Positions 45,327 to 54,386 of a stretch of DNA of 64,000 nucleotides are shown in pieces. Under the pieces are notes generated by a model. It made no database searches, was not told where the DNA came from, and saw only the letters and a list, made by a program, of their open reading frames with translations. The stretch is from contig JAWKVM010000005.1 of assembly GCA_041398025.1 (NCBI GenBank), forward strand, positions 280,980 to 344,979, in the 5' to 3' direction. This stretch comes from JANQPX01 sp041398025. GTDB taxonomy: Bacteria; Pseudomonadota; Alphaproteobacteria; Geminicoccales; Geminicoccaceae. How positions within the stretch are numbered: the stretch's first letter is position 1; each line of letters starts with the position of its first letter. The position numbers and the translations under genes were made by a program.

Positions 45327-46526
45327 ATGACGCTCATGAGCATGCAGGCTCGAACGGTCGAACGACGCATGGCCTCACGACCTCCGTCGACGCCGCCGGC
45401 GCAGCCCAGGGTCACCGTCCTGTTCGGCACGACACGCGGCGACAACGCTCAGCTCCTGATTCTGGCGCAGGCGCTCGGCTGGCCGTTCGAGGTCAAGGGC
45501 GAGGTCGATTCCGTGCCGATGACGGTGGTCGACCGGCTTGCCCACGCGGCCGGCATTCGCCTCAGGCGCAGCAAGCCGCTCTTGTCGAGCCTGCTCTGGC
45601 CCGATCTCATCCTGGTCACCGGCGGCCGGCGGGTGATCGATGCCCTGCGCATCAAGGCGATGTCCGAGGGGCGAAGCCGGATCGTCTGCGTCGGTCGGCC
45701 CTGGGCGGATCTCGATCTGTTCGATCTGGTGATCACCACGCCGCAATACCGCCTGCCGGCGAGGCCGAACGTCCTGATCAACGCCATGCCGCTCAACCAG
45801 CCGGACGAGGCGGCGCTGGCCATGGCGGCCGACGCCTGGCGGGACGATGTCGCGCATCTGCCGAAGCCCTGGATCGCGGTGCTGGTCGGCGGCGACAGCG
45901 GATCCTGCCGCTTCTCCGCAGAGACCGGCAGGCGGCTGGCGGCGGAGGCGAACAGGCTCGCCGAGAAGACCGGCGGCGCGCTCCTGATCAGCACCAGCGG
46001 GCGCACGCCGAAAGCCGCCGCTGACGCCCTGCTCGAGAATATCCGGGCGCCGCATGTCGCCTTTCGCTTCGACAAGGCGGCAAGGCGCAACCCGCATCAG
46101 GGCTTCCTGGCGCTCGCTGACCGCTTCGTCGTCACCAGCGACAGCGCCTCGATGATCGCCGAGGCCGTGTGCACGGGCCGCCCGGTCTCGATCTTCGACG
46201 TGCCGATCCGCCTGCGAAGCCGCTGGATGACCCGCCAGCACGATCCCGATGCCGCCGGTGCCCGCCTGCGCTCGCGGCTGACGGTCAAGGGGCTCTGGAT
46301 TCCGGCGCGGGACATGAGTGCCTATCATCGAAACCTCGTCCAGCGGGGCTATGTGCAGGCACCCCATTCTACGGACCAGCTCTTCACGCCGAGCCGGCCG
46401 GACGATCTCGCACGCGCCGTCGGCGCCATCACCGATCTCTTTCCGGGCCTTTCGATCCCAGCGCGGACGAAGGCAGCCAACAAGCCCAAGAGGAACCGTG
46501 TTCATGGCCTTGCGATTGCCGGCTGA
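45327..46526 (+). CDS. ELM1-family protein (mitochondrial-fission ELM1-like, GT-B-type fold)
   Basis: A 399-residue protein of the ELM1/DUF1022 family, common in alphaproteobacteria near envelope genes and predicted to have a glycosyltransferase-B-like fold. Visible: GTTRGDNAQLLILAQALGWP at the N-terminus, DLILVTGGRRVIDALRIK, RIVCVGRPWADLDLFDLVIT, and the C-terminal ADRFVVTSDSASMIAEAVC with GRPVSIFDVP, the putative sugar-nucleotide site. The first ~25 residues are Pro/Arg-rich. It heads an operon: the next gene starts inside its last codons. Confidence 0.82.
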   Translation: MTLMSMQARTVERRMASRPPSTPPAQPRVTVLFGTTRGDNAQLLILAQALGWPFEVKGEVDSVPMTVVDRLAHAAGIRLRRSKPLLSSLLWPDLILVTGGRRVIDALRIKAMSEGRSRIVCVGRPWADLDLFDLVITTPQYRLPARPNVLINAMPLNQPDEAALAMAADAWRDDVAHLPKPWIAVLVGGDSGSCRFSAETGRRLAAEANRLAEKTGGALLISTSGRTPKAAADALLENIRAPHVAFRFDKAARRNPHQGFLALADRFVVTSDSASMIAEAVCTGRPVSIFDVPIRLRSRWMTRQHDPDAAGARLRSRLTVKGLWIPARDMSAYHRNLVQRGYVQAPHSTDQLFTPSRPDDLARAVGAITDLFPGLSIPARTKAANKPKRNRVHGLAIAG

Positions 46527-47223
46527 GGCCGGCCATCTCGACGTCGATCGACTTCAGTCCATCCCGACCGACAGCTTTCGAAACGCCGATCCCTTTCCCT
46601 GGATCAACCCGGAAGGGCTGATCACCGAGGAGAGCTATCGGCGGCTCATTGCCGATCTGCCCGAGCCCGAGCGCTTTCGCACCTCCTTCGGCAAGCGGCG
46701 GCGCCACGGCCAGACGAGCCATGACCGCTTCGTCCTGAACTACAACGACAAGCTCGACCTGCCGGCCTCCTGGCGCCGCTTCGTCGCCGAGCTCAAGGGG
46801 CCGGCCTACCGGCGCTTTCTGCAGCGGCTGCTGGACGTCGAAAAATTCGACCTCACCTTTCACTGGCATTACACGCCCCGCGGCTGCTCGCTGTCGGCGC
46901 ATTGCGACGCCGAATGGAAGCTCGGCTCGCACATCTTCTATCTGAACACGGCGGACGACTGGGACGAAAGCTGGGGCGGGCAGACGCTGATCCTCGATGA
47001 CGAGGGCGCCTTCAGCCATCGCTCGGCGCCGTCGATCGGCGATTTTTCGCGGGCCATACCCTCGAAGGCGATGGGCAACAGCAGCCTGCTCTTTCAGCGC
47101 ACCGACCATAGCTGGCATGGCATGTATCCGCTGCAGCAGCCGGAAGGCGTGCTGCGCAAGGTCTTCATCGTCGAGCTGCGCAAGATCGACGTGACCACGC
47201 GCATTCGAACGCTGTTCCACTGA
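46504..47223 (+). CDS. 2-oxoglutarate/Fe(II)-dependent oxygenase-like protein
   Basis: A 239-residue protein with prolyl-hydroxylase-type motifs: SLSAHCDAEWKLGSHIFYLN (HxD, iron ligands), WGGQTLILDDEG, NSSLLFQRTDHSWHGMYPL (distal His), and LRKVFIVELRKI with the 2OG-binding Arg. Enzymes of this type hydroxylate sugars, lipids or proteins at the envelope. ATG 46504 follows AGAGGA and overlaps the ELM1 gene by 23 bases; longer frames are antiphase to that gene. Confidence 0.8.
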   Translation: MALRLPAEAGHLDVDRLQSIPTDSFRNADPFPWINPEGLITEESYRRLIADLPEPERFRTSFGKRRRHGQTSHDRFVLNYNDKLDLPASWRRFVAELKGPAYRRFLQRLLDVEKFDLTFHWHYTPRGCSLSAHCDAEWKLGSHIFYLNTADDWDESWGGQTLILDDEGAFSHRSAPSIGDFSRAIPSKAMGNSSLLFQRTDHSWHGMYPLQQPEGVLRKVFIVELRKIDVTTRIRTLFH

Positions 47224-47237
47224 AGGCGGAGCTGACC

Positions 47238-48305
47238 ATGGCGATGCAACTGGCGACCGTGATCGACCAAGCCGCTCCCGATCCTACCGACGCAAAAGTC
47301 AACGACCCGCGCGCCGTGGACGCGCCGCGTGTCGCGGTGGTCGTGGTCGGCGCCGGGCGGAGCGGGACCAGCGTGCTCACGGCAGGTGTCGGCGCGCTCG
47401 GCGTCGATCTCGGTGACCGGCTGAAGCCGGGCGGCGTCAAGAAGAACCCCAAGGGCTTCTTCGAGGATGTCGAGCTACTCGAGGTGAATCACCGCGTCCA
47501 CAAGGCTTTCGGCCTGCGCGCCAGCGGCGCCAATGTCCGGCTGGTGGACGATCGCGCCTGGCAGACGGTGGGGCTCGAAGCGCTGCATGACGAGGCGGTG
47601 GCGATCATCGAGCGCCGCTTTGACGGTGATCGGCCCTTCGGCCTGAAGTCCGGTGGCCTTTTGCGCCTGATGCCGTTTTGGGAGCGGGTGTTTGCGAGCG
47701 CTGGGGTCGAGCCGCGCTACGTCATGGCGCTGAGAAACCCGCTCGGCGTCGCCGACAGCCGCGCCAATCTCGAGGTGTTTCGCGGCTACCAGGAGAAGAG
47801 CGATCTCGAATGGCTGGCGCAGGTGCTGCCCTATATCGATCGTCTTGAGGGACATCCACTGGTCGTGGTCGACTATGATCTCCTGATGCGTGATCCGAAA
47901 GCGCAGCTCCATCGCGTCGCCGCCGGTCTGGACCTGCCGCTCGGCCGCGAGGTCGAAGCGGGCATCCGCGCCTATGCCGAGGGCTTCGCCACCCGGGACC
48001 TCTATCACCACCGCCACGACCCGGCGGCGCTGGACGAGCGGGAGGAGCTCAATCCGCTTACGGTCGGAACCTATCTATGGTTGCATCGGCTGGCGACCGA
48101 CGACATCGGCCCGAACGATCCCGAGCTCTGGTCGGCGATCAAGGACCTGCAGGAGCGCTTCGCGGCGATGGCACCAGTGCTGCGCTATGTCGACTTTCTC
48201 GAGGAGGAGCTGAAGCGGCGCTATTTCGGGCTCGCCGGTCTCTGGCAGAAGCTCCAGCCGCGCATCGGCGTCGGCGGCAAGCGCAACGCAAGCCGGGCGG
48301 GATGA
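47238..48305 (+). CDS. Sulfotransferase-family protein
   Basis: A 355-residue P-loop sulfotransferase (PAPS-dependent). The 5'-phosphosulfate loop is VVVVGAGRSGTSVLTAGVGA (about residues 34-53) and the 3'-phosphate segment is MALRNPLGVADSRANLEVF (the Arg/Ser pair). RPFGLKSGGLLRLMPFWERV is also family-like. The C-terminal ~80 residues are an Arg-rich helical extension. It is coupled to a second sulfotransferase by an ATGA overlap at 48302-48305. The probable acceptor is a surface glycan or lipid made by the neighbouring glycosyltransferases. Confidence 0.8.
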   Translation: MAMQLATVIDQAAPDPTDAKVNDPRAVDAPRVAVVVVGAGRSGTSVLTAGVGALGVDLGDRLKPGGVKKNPKGFFEDVELLEVNHRVHKAFGLRASGANVRLVDDRAWQTVGLEALHDEAVAIIERRFDGDRPFGLKSGGLLRLMPFWERVFASAGVEPRYVMALRNPLGVADSRANLEVFRGYQEKSDLEWLAQVLPYIDRLEGHPLVVVDYDLLMRDPKAQLHRVAAGLDLPLGREVEAGIRAYAEGFATRDLYHHRHDPAALDEREELNPLTVGTYLWLHRLATDDIGPNDPELWSAIKDLQERFAAMAPVLRYVDFLEEELKRRYFGLAGLWQKLQPRIGVGGKRNASRAG

Positions 48306-49357
48306 CGCCGGCGGCACCGGCAGGCGATCGCGCAACCTTGCAGCTCCGCCGTCTGGCGGCTGTCGCCGATCCGCTGAGGAGTCTGAAGCAGCCGCTCAGG
48401 AACGGCGTCGGCGACCTCGTCGCCTTCGCCAGGATCACCGCGGCGAGACGTCGACGACAGGCGGCGGGCGATCTGGAAGGCGCCGTCCTCGACTATGCGA
48501 AGCTGGTCACCAGCGTGCAGTTTTCGCGCGAGTCGCTAGAGACCTATCGTCGGATCGACGCGCTGCTCGAAGCCCATGCCGAAACCCTCGGGCATCATCT
48601 GCCGGACGAGCGCCTGCCGGAGACGCTGGTGCTGTTCGTCGGCCAGTCGCGCAGCGGTCACTCGCTGGTCGGCTCGCTGATCGATGCCCATCCCGACGCG
48701 GTCATCGCCCATGAGATCCACGCGCTCAAGCATCTCCTGCGCGGCGCCGCGCTTGCCGAGGTCAGCCGCGCGATACGCCTGAACGCGCATCTGTTCGACC
48801 TGCTGGGCCGTGCCTATACCGGCTACGACTATCAGGTCCCCGGGCAGTGGCAGGGCCGCTGCCGCGATCTCCTGGTGATCGGCGACAAGAAGGGCAACGG
48901 CACGACCCGGCTGCTGCGCCGCCATCCCCAGGGGCTCGCGCGCGTCGAGGCGAGGCTCGGCCTGCCGATCCGCTTCATCAACGTGATCCGGCATCCGCTC
49001 GACAATATCGCCACCAAGGCGATGCGTACCGGCGTGTCGCTGGCCGAGGCCGCGCGCCGCTTTCTCGCCAACGCCGAAACCCTGGCGACGCTCACCAGAG
49101 ACCGCCCCGATCAGGTCAGGACGGTCTATCTGGACGCGCTGACCGCCGAGCCGAAAGCGGTGCTCGCCGACCTGGTCGGTTGGCTCGGCCTGTCGCCGGA
49201 CGTTCCGGGCTATCTCGACGCCTCCGCCGGTCTGGTGTTCGCGCGGCCGAAGCGCACGCGCGATCAGGTCGACTGGCCGCCCCGGCTGATCGACAGCATC
49301 CGGAGAGATCTCGCCCGCTATCCCGCTCTCGCGCGCTTCGCCGACGAGGCGGCATGA
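48302..49357 (+). CDS. Sulfotransferase-family protein
   Basis: A 351-residue sulfotransferase. About 105 N-terminal helical residues precede the P-loop LVLFVGQSRSGHSLVGSLID. HPDAVIAHEIHALKHLLRG follows, then the PAPS 3'-phosphate segment RFINVIRHPLDNIATKAMRTG. The loop carries GQSRSGHS, where cytosolic enzymes have a Lys at the catalytic position; many bacterial and Golgi-type members also vary here. The start is set by the ATGA junction. It overlaps the glycosyltransferase gene by 4 bases. Confidence 0.8.
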   Translation: MTPAAPAGDRATLQLRRLAAVADPLRSLKQPLRNGVGDLVAFARITAARRRRQAAGDLEGAVLDYAKLVTSVQFSRESLETYRRIDALLEAHAETLGHHLPDERLPETLVLFVGQSRSGHSLVGSLIDAHPDAVIAHEIHALKHLLRGAALAEVSRAIRLNAHLFDLLGRAYTGYDYQVPGQWQGRCRDLLVIGDKKGNGTTRLLRRHPQGLARVEARLGLPIRFINVIRHPLDNIATKAMRTGVSLAEAARRFLANAETLATLTRDRPDQVRTVYLDALTAEPKAVLADLVGWLGLSPDVPGYLDASAGLVFARPKRTRDQVDWPPRLIDSIRRDLARYPALARFADEAA

Positions 49358-50619
49358 CGGCGCTGGCCTTGGCGACGGAACGCGAGGAGTTGGCATCGAG
49401 CTGGCAGGGAAGACGCGTCGCGATCCTGATCGGCGCGCTCGCCCCCGGCAGCCGCGAGCGCGTCGTTCTCGACATGGCCGAGCGCCTGGCCGAGCAGGGG
49501 GCTGCGGTCGACCTGCTGATCCCCGGCGCGAGTGCGCTGGTCGAGCGTGACCGATCGCCATCGATCAGCCATGTCGACATCAGCGGAAGATGGCAGCGGC
49601 CGCTCCCGAACATCGCCCGCCTCGCTCTGTCTCCGCCTCGCCTCGCCGCCTATCTGCGCGCGGCGAGGCCGGACGTGGCGCTGTCGCTCTCGATTCCGCC
49701 GAACCTGGCTCTCCTCGCGGCGAGACGGCTTGCCGGCACGGGGACGCCGGTCGTCGTGCGCCAGAGCAATGTCCTCAGGGTCGATGGCTCGCCGGTCTAT
49801 GGCGCGATCGACCGCCGCTGGCGCGATCGTCTGGTCAAGCGGCTCTACCCGACGGCCGACGCGATCATCGCGGTCTCGAACGGCGTCGCCGACAATCTTC
49901 ATCATGCGGTCAGGGTCGAGCCTGAAAGAATCCATGCCATCGCCAATGGCATTCTTCTCGAACGGATCGATCGCCTGGCGGCAGCACCATCACCGCATCC
50001 CTGGCTCGACGATCGAAGCCGGCCCGTGGTGGTGGCGCTCGGCCGGCTGGTCAGGAAAAAGGACTACCCGACACTCCTTCGCGCCTTCGCCCGGCTCCGT
50101 GCGCGCCGCCCGGCGCGCCTGATCATCCTCGGCGAGGGGCGAAAGCGCCCCGCGATCGAAAGGCTCCGGGCCGAGCTCGGGCTCGACGGCGCGGTCGATC
50201 TGCCGGGGCGTGTCGAGAACCCGTTCGCCTATCTCGCCCGCGCCTCGCTCTACGTGCTGTCCTCGACCTTCGAGGGCATGCCGAGCGCCTTGATCGAGGC
50301 ACTCGCCTGCGGCTGCCCCGCGGTCGCGACCGACTGCCCGAGCGGACCTTCGCAGATCCTGGACGACGGCCGCTACGGCCGGCTGGTGCCGGTCGGTGAT
50401 GTCGGCGCTTTGGCCGAGGCGATGGACGCGGCCCTCGCCGACCCGCCGCCGCGGGCACGGCAGAACGGGCGTGCACAAGAATTCTCGGCGGACAGGACGA
50501 TCGACGGCTATCTCGACGTGCTTGACGGCGTGTGCCGCGCTTGTGTGTCTTCGGATTATTCGGCGGCGACCGCCCGACGCCCGCTCGGCAGGGGCGCAAA
50601 GCCGAGCGCATCGAGATAG
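49354..50619 (+). CDS. GT4-like glycosyltransferase
   Basis: A 421-residue GT-B glycosyltransferase. The N-domain contains RVAILIGALAPGSRERVVLD and the C-domain LGRLVRKKDYPTLLRAFARL, LIILGEGRKRPAIERLRAEL and the E-x7-E motif in STFEGMPSALIEALACGCPA, with TDCPSGPSQILDDGRYGRLV. The last ~25 residues are antisense to the end of the convergent glycosyltransferase gene (50556-50619 overlap), so the true C-terminus could be shorter. Start from the ATGA junction with the sulfotransferase gene; longer upstream reading is antiphase. Confidence 0.87.
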   Translation: MTALALATEREELASSWQGRRVAILIGALAPGSRERVVLDMAERLAEQGAAVDLLIPGASALVERDRSPSISHVDISGRWQRPLPNIARLALSPPRLAAYLRAARPDVALSLSIPPNLALLAARRLAGTGTPVVVRQSNVLRVDGSPVYGAIDRRWRDRLVKRLYPTADAIIAVSNGVADNLHHAVRVEPERIHAIANGILLERIDRLAAAPSPHPWLDDRSRPVVVALGRLVRKKDYPTLLRAFARLRARRPARLIILGEGRKRPAIERLRAELGLDGAVDLPGRVENPFAYLARASLYVLSSTFEGMPSALIEALACGCPAVATDCPSGPSQILDDGRYGRLVPVGDVGALAEAMDAALADPPPRARQNGRAQEFSADRTIDGYLDVLDGVCRACVSSDYSAATARRPLGRGAKPSASR

Positions 50620-51815
50620 CCGTCGACCGCCGCCGAAGCGGTGAAGCCTGCAGCGCGTCTGCGAGAGACCTCCATGTCACCTGGCGAGTCGAGGCAGGCA
50701 GCGAGCGCAGCGGCAAGCGCCCTGTCGTCGCCGACCGGCACCAGCCGGCCGTAGCGGCCACCGTCGAGAATTTCGCGCGGACCGCTAGGACAGTCGGTCG
50801 CGACCACAGGACAGCCTGCGGCCAGCGCCTCGACCAGGACGTTGCCGAAGCCCTCCCGAACGGAGGTCAACGCGAACACCGCGGCATGGCGCATATAGCC
50901 ACCGACATCGTCGACCCAGCCGACGAAGCGGACATCGGCCTGAACCCCGAGAGCGCGTGCCAGACGTTCGAGCTTTCTCCGCTCCGGCCCCTCGCCGAGG
51001 ATCAGCAGCCGCGCATGCCGTTCGGCATGCAGGCGGCCGAAGCCGCGCAGGAGTGTGGGATGGTCCTTGACCGCGGTCAGCCGGCCAGCAGTCAGAATGA
51101 CCGGCGGTCCCTTGGGTAGCAGCCAGGGGTCGGGGGGCTCGCTGGTCGCCCTCTCCAGCCTGCCGGTCAGGACCGGATTGTAGATGGCGCGAACCGTGCC
51201 TTTCGGCAGGGCGGCGAGATGTTCGAGATCGCGTGCGGCGCCGACGGACACCGCGGTTACGGCATCGGCCATCGGATAGGTGCGGTGGAGCAGGGAGGGC
51301 AGATAGCGCCAGCGCCAGGCGCGCGCCGAGCGGCCGCTGCGCAGGCTCTCGGAAAGATGGGTGCGTTCGCTCACCAGCACGCGAGTCGGCACGTCCGCAA
51401 GCGTCCGCGCCCAGATCGCGGCGAGGTTCATATAGGTGGTGGCGGCGATCAACCCGTCCGGGCGTTCCTTTCGAAGATAGCGGGCGAGCGCCGGGATCAG
51501 GCCGAGCTGGCGCGCGGCGAAGGGAGCGAGCAGGACCGGTTTCAGCATGGCATGAAACCCTCCGGGATCGGCGCGCAGCGCCAGCACGCGCCCGACCGAT
51601 CGCGGCAGCGCTCGAAGGCGGATCACACGAAGGCCGTCCGGCGTCTCGGCATCCGAGGATCGGCCACCCGCGACCAGCAGGTCGACGCGAAAGCCGCGCG
51701 CCAAAAGCTCATCCGCGAGATGACGCATCATGCGCTGCACGCCGCCGCCGTCGAGGCCGCGGCTTAAAAGCGCGATATGGGCGGCCTCCTCGCGGGCGGC
51801 CTCAGGCGAAGGCAT
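50556..51815 (-). CDS. GT4-like glycosyltransferase
   Basis: A 419-residue GT-B enzyme. N-domain: HIALLSRGLDGGGVQRMMRH, with the GGG-loop of the acceptor domain; C-domain: PPVILTAGRLTAVKDHPTLL, RLLILGEGPERRKLERLARA, and the E-x7-E site SVREGFGNVLVEALAAGCPV, then TDCPSGPREILDGGRYGRLV. It overlaps the FkbM gene upstream by 14 bases (same operon) and converges on the previous glycosyltransferase. These ends share strong sequence similarity (TDCPSGPxxILDxGRYGRLVPVGD), suggesting recent duplication of glycosyltransferases in this cluster. Confidence 0.88.
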   Translation of the reverse strand: MPSPEAAREEAAHIALLSRGLDGGGVQRMMRHLADELLARGFRVDLLVAGGRSSDAETPDGLRVIRLRALPRSVGRVLALRADPGGFHAMLKPVLLAPFAARQLGLIPALARYLRKERPDGLIAATTYMNLAAIWARTLADVPTRVLVSERTHLSESLRSGRSARAWRWRYLPSLLHRTYPMADAVTAVSVGAARDLEHLAALPKGTVRAIYNPVLTGRLERATSEPPDPWLLPKGPPVILTAGRLTAVKDHPTLLRGFGRLHAERHARLLILGEGPERRKLERLARALGVQADVRFVGWVDDVGGYMRHAAVFALTSVREGFGNVLVEALAAGCPVVATDCPSGPREILDGGRYGRLVPVGDDRALAAALAACLDSPGDMEVSRRRAAGFTASAAVDGYLDALGFAPLPSGRRAVAAE

Positions 51816-52833
51816 GCTTGAGCTCGGAGGTCACGCGCTTGATCAGATTTCGCGCCCAGACCCGCGCCGTCCGCCGATCATGGCGGCGCGCCAGAAAGCG
51901 CGAGGCCTCGCCGAGGGCGAGGAGCCCGTCCGCACCGATGATCTCGTGAACGAACGCGGCGACCGCCGGGCGTTTGAAGATGTCATGGGCGACATCGACA
52001 TAGTCGTAGAGCAGCGCCAGAAAGGCGAGTCTCAGAGACGCCTTGACGCCTGCCTCGGAGCCGTCGTCCAGGCTCGCCGGATCGCGCAGGAACAGGACGT
52101 CGCCATGCACCATCTGCCCGCGTGAATAGGGGATCGGCCCCTTGACCTTCCTCGGATGCTTGACCCCGGTGAGCGAGCGCCAGCTGGCGAGGTAGAGAAA
52201 GCCCATCGGCATCAGATGAAAGCGCCTGAGATAGCCAGCGAGCTCGCCGAAGTCCGGCTGGTGCTGGCGGGTCGGCAGGAAGGCGACCTCCGATCGAAGG
52301 GCGAGCAGGCTCGAGTCGAGCAGCTGTTCCGCGCCTTTCAGAATCTCCAGCTCGAAGCCCTCGACGTCGATCTTCATGTAGACGGGGCTGACCACGCCAT
52401 GCTCGTCGATCACGCGATCCAGCGGCGTGGTCTCGATCTCGATCGACCTTTCGACGTCGAAATAGGCGCTGTGCTCCGCGAACCGGCCGGCGATCTCGGC
52501 ATTCGGCGGCAGCAGCGACGACGCGCCCGCGTGACGCATGATGTGCAGCGCTCGCCGCTCCTCCCTGGCACCGAGCCCCACCGGCAGGAAGCGAAGCGAC
52601 GCAAAGGGATGTGGCTCCTTGTCGATCGTGCGGTTCAGCCTTGCGCATTCCTCTCGGTCCGGCTCGAAGCCGTAGACCTGGGCGGCCCGTCCCAGCGGCC
52701 GGATGTCCTCGACCACGCCGCCGCGCGCGCCGATGTCCAGGCAGCCGAACGGAGCGACCCGCTCCAGAACCGCGGCGAGATCTTTTGAACCGAGAAAGCT
52801 TGCAGGCATGGTGTCGGCCGCCGCGTTCGGCAT
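51802..52833 (-). CDS. FkbM-family methyltransferase
   Basis: A 343-residue SAM-dependent methyltransferase of the FkbM family, which O-methylates sugars and polyketides. Visible: FGCLDIGARGGVVEDI (SAM motif I), YGFEPDREECARL (motif II), PVYMKIDVEGFELEILKGAE (the FkbM hallmark MKIDVEGFE), and a C-terminal helical region. It is the first gene of the two-gene minus operon with the glycosyltransferase; probable substrate is a sugar of the surface glycan. Confidence 0.87.
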   Translation of the reverse strand: MPNAAADTMPASFLGSKDLAAVLERVAPFGCLDIGARGGVVEDIRPLGRAAQVYGFEPDREECARLNRTIDKEPHPFASLRFLPVGLGAREERRALHIMRHAGASSLLPPNAEIAGRFAEHSAYFDVERSIEIETTPLDRVIDEHGVVSPVYMKIDVEGFELEILKGAEQLLDSSLLALRSEVAFLPTRQHQPDFGELAGYLRRFHLMPMGFLYLASWRSLTGVKHPRKVKGPIPYSRGQMVHGDVLFLRDPASLDDGSEAGVKASLRLAFLALLYDYVDVAHDIFKRPAVAAFVHEIIGADGLLALGEASRFLARRHDRRTARVWARNLIKRVTSELKHAFA

Positions 52834-52884
52834 GACGGTATCCAGATCCGATCGACAAAGAACGCATCACCATGCCCGGCAATT

Positions 52885-52902
52885 CCGTCAGTTCCGTGAC
52901 AA
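52885..52902 (-). promoter_or_regulatory. Pho-box-like pair reading toward the FkbM gene
   Basis: On the minus strand, TTGTCAC, spacer GGAA, CTGACGG: two 7-mers at 11-base period. The second repeat is degenerate (4 of 7 to CTGTCAT). It lies 52 bases upstream of the FkbM start; CATGGT follows 10 bases downstream at the expected -10 distance (weak). Confidence 0.4.
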
Positions 52903-52922
52903 GGCCGACAGCGCCCCGCCGC

Positions 52923-52956
52923 TTGTCATCGAACTGACCCATCGATTCGCTAGACT
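52923..52956 (+). promoter_or_regulatory. Pho-box-like pair and -10 reading toward the glycosyltransferase gene
   Basis: TTGTCAT (52923-52929), spacer CGAA, CTGACCC (52934-52940); after 10 bases comes TAGACT (52951-52956), a fair -10 at the spacing typical of PhoB-activated promoters, which lack a good -35. It is 39 bases before the start codon at 52995. Together with 52885-52902 it makes a back-to-back arrangement. Confidence 0.45.
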
Positions 52957-52994
52957 GGTGCATACCGCCGCGGGAAAGGACCGGACGAAGACCC

Positions 52995-54386
52995 ATGCAT
53001 GGGATGAAGGGGCCATGTCAGCGGATCGCGCTTTTCGTCGATCGCCTGACCCAGGGTGGCGTGCAGCATTCCTTTCTGGGCCTCGCGCAGGCGTTCCTGG
53101 ATCGCGGCCTGGATGTCGATCTGGTGGTGGGCGAGCGCAAGGGACATCACGGCCATGCCCTCCCTCCCGGCCTTCGCCTGCGCTTCCTGCATGACGGCGG
53201 CGTCGCAGCGCTTGCCGTCAATGCCCTGCGCGCGGAAGGCCGGACCCTCGTCGACCAGGACCGGCGCCTCGTCCATGGCCTGCCGCTTCGCTATCGAAGC
53301 TTTCTTCCGGCTCTGGTCGCCTATCTCGCATCGGAGCGGCCCGCCGCCATGCTGTCCGCGAAGACGCTCGGCAATCTCACCGCGATTCTCGCCAGACGAC
53401 GCGCCGGCGTCGCGACGCGCCTCGTGATCAGCGAGCGCGGCCACGTCTCCGAATCGATCCGGCGATCAGGCAAGCGCTGGAAGGCGGCAGGCCTGCCGTC
53501 CCTGATGCGCGCGCTCTACCCGCTGGCCGACGGCATCGTCGCCATCTCCAGCCAGGTCGCCGACGATCTCGCCGACCTGGCGAAGCTGGAACGCAGCCGC
53601 GTCGTGACGATCCACAACGCCCTGCTGCGCCCGGACGGCCTCGATCTGCCGCCCGCCGAGCATCCCTGGTTTGGAGACGGCCCGCCGGTCATCCTGGGCG
53701 CCGGCAGGCTGGGCAGGCAGAAGGATTTCCCGACGCTCCTGCGCGCCTTCGCCCTCCTGCGTGCCAGGCGGAAGGCACGGCTGATGATCATCGGCGAGGG
53801 CGAGGATCGGGCATCGCTGCAGCATCTGGCCAAGTCCCTCGGCGTCGGCGAGGACGTGCTTCTCCCCGGCTTTCAGGAGAACCCGTTCGCCTTCATGAAG
53901 GCTGTGGATCTGTTCGTGCTGTCCTCCACCCATGAAGGCTTCGGCAATGTCCTCCTGGAAGCGCTCGCCGCTGGCTGCCCCGTGGTCAGCACCGACTGCC
54001 CGGCGGGGCCTGCGGAGATTCTGGACGGCGGCCGTTTCGGCCGGCTCGTCCCCGTCGGCGATCCGGGCGCGTTGGCCGAGGCCATCGTCGACATGCTCGA
54101 TCGGCCGCCGGCGGCCGATCCGCGTCGTGCCCGCGCCGCGGATTTTTCAATGGAGCGGACCGCCGAGCGCTATCTCCGCTGCCTTCTCCCCGAGCGCGCC
54201 GACGGCACGGTCGCCGCTCAGCTCGGCCTCGGCCTGCAGGGCGATCAGGCCACCGACGACCAGGCCTCGGCAGACCTGCGCCAGATCCTTCCTGCTGGTC
54301 CAGCGGTCCGGCGCGATGGGGTCGTGCCAGCGCAGGCGAACCGTGACGCCGGGCAGGCCGAGCACGGTCCAGAGATGCGGCAGTAG
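52995..54386 (+). CDS. GT4-like glycosyltransferase with an antisense-overlapping tail
   Basis: A 463-residue GT-B enzyme. N-domain: RIALFVDRLTQGGVQHSFLG; LVISERGHVSESIRRSGKRW matches the 50556-51815 enzyme (LVSERTHLSESLRSG). C-domain: ILGAGRLGRQKDFPTLLRAF, LMIIGEGEDRASLQHLAKSL, and E-x7-E in STHEGFGNVLLEALAAGCPV. The fold should end near residue 400 (YLRCLLPERADG, about 54210); the remaining ~60 residues run antisense to the acyltransferase gene and look unstructured, so either the stop was lost or the tail is real but unneeded. Confidence 0.85.
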   Translation: MHGMKGPCQRIALFVDRLTQGGVQHSFLGLAQAFLDRGLDVDLVVGERKGHHGHALPPGLRLRFLHDGGVAALAVNALRAEGRTLVDQDRRLVHGLPLRYRSFLPALVAYLASERPAAMLSAKTLGNLTAILARRRAGVATRLVISERGHVSESIRRSGKRWKAAGLPSLMRALYPLADGIVAISSQVADDLADLAKLERSRVVTIHNALLRPDGLDLPPAEHPWFGDGPPVILGAGRLGRQKDFPTLLRAFALLRARRKARLMIIGEGEDRASLQHLAKSLGVGEDVLLPGFQENPFAFMKAVDLFVLSSTHEGFGNVLLEALAAGCPVVSTDCPAGPAEILDGGRFGRLVPVGDPGALAEAIVDMLDRPPAADPRRARAADFSMERTAERYLRCLLPERADGTVAAQLGLGLQGDQATDDQASADLRQILPAGPAVRRDGVVPAQANRDAGQAEHGPEMRQ

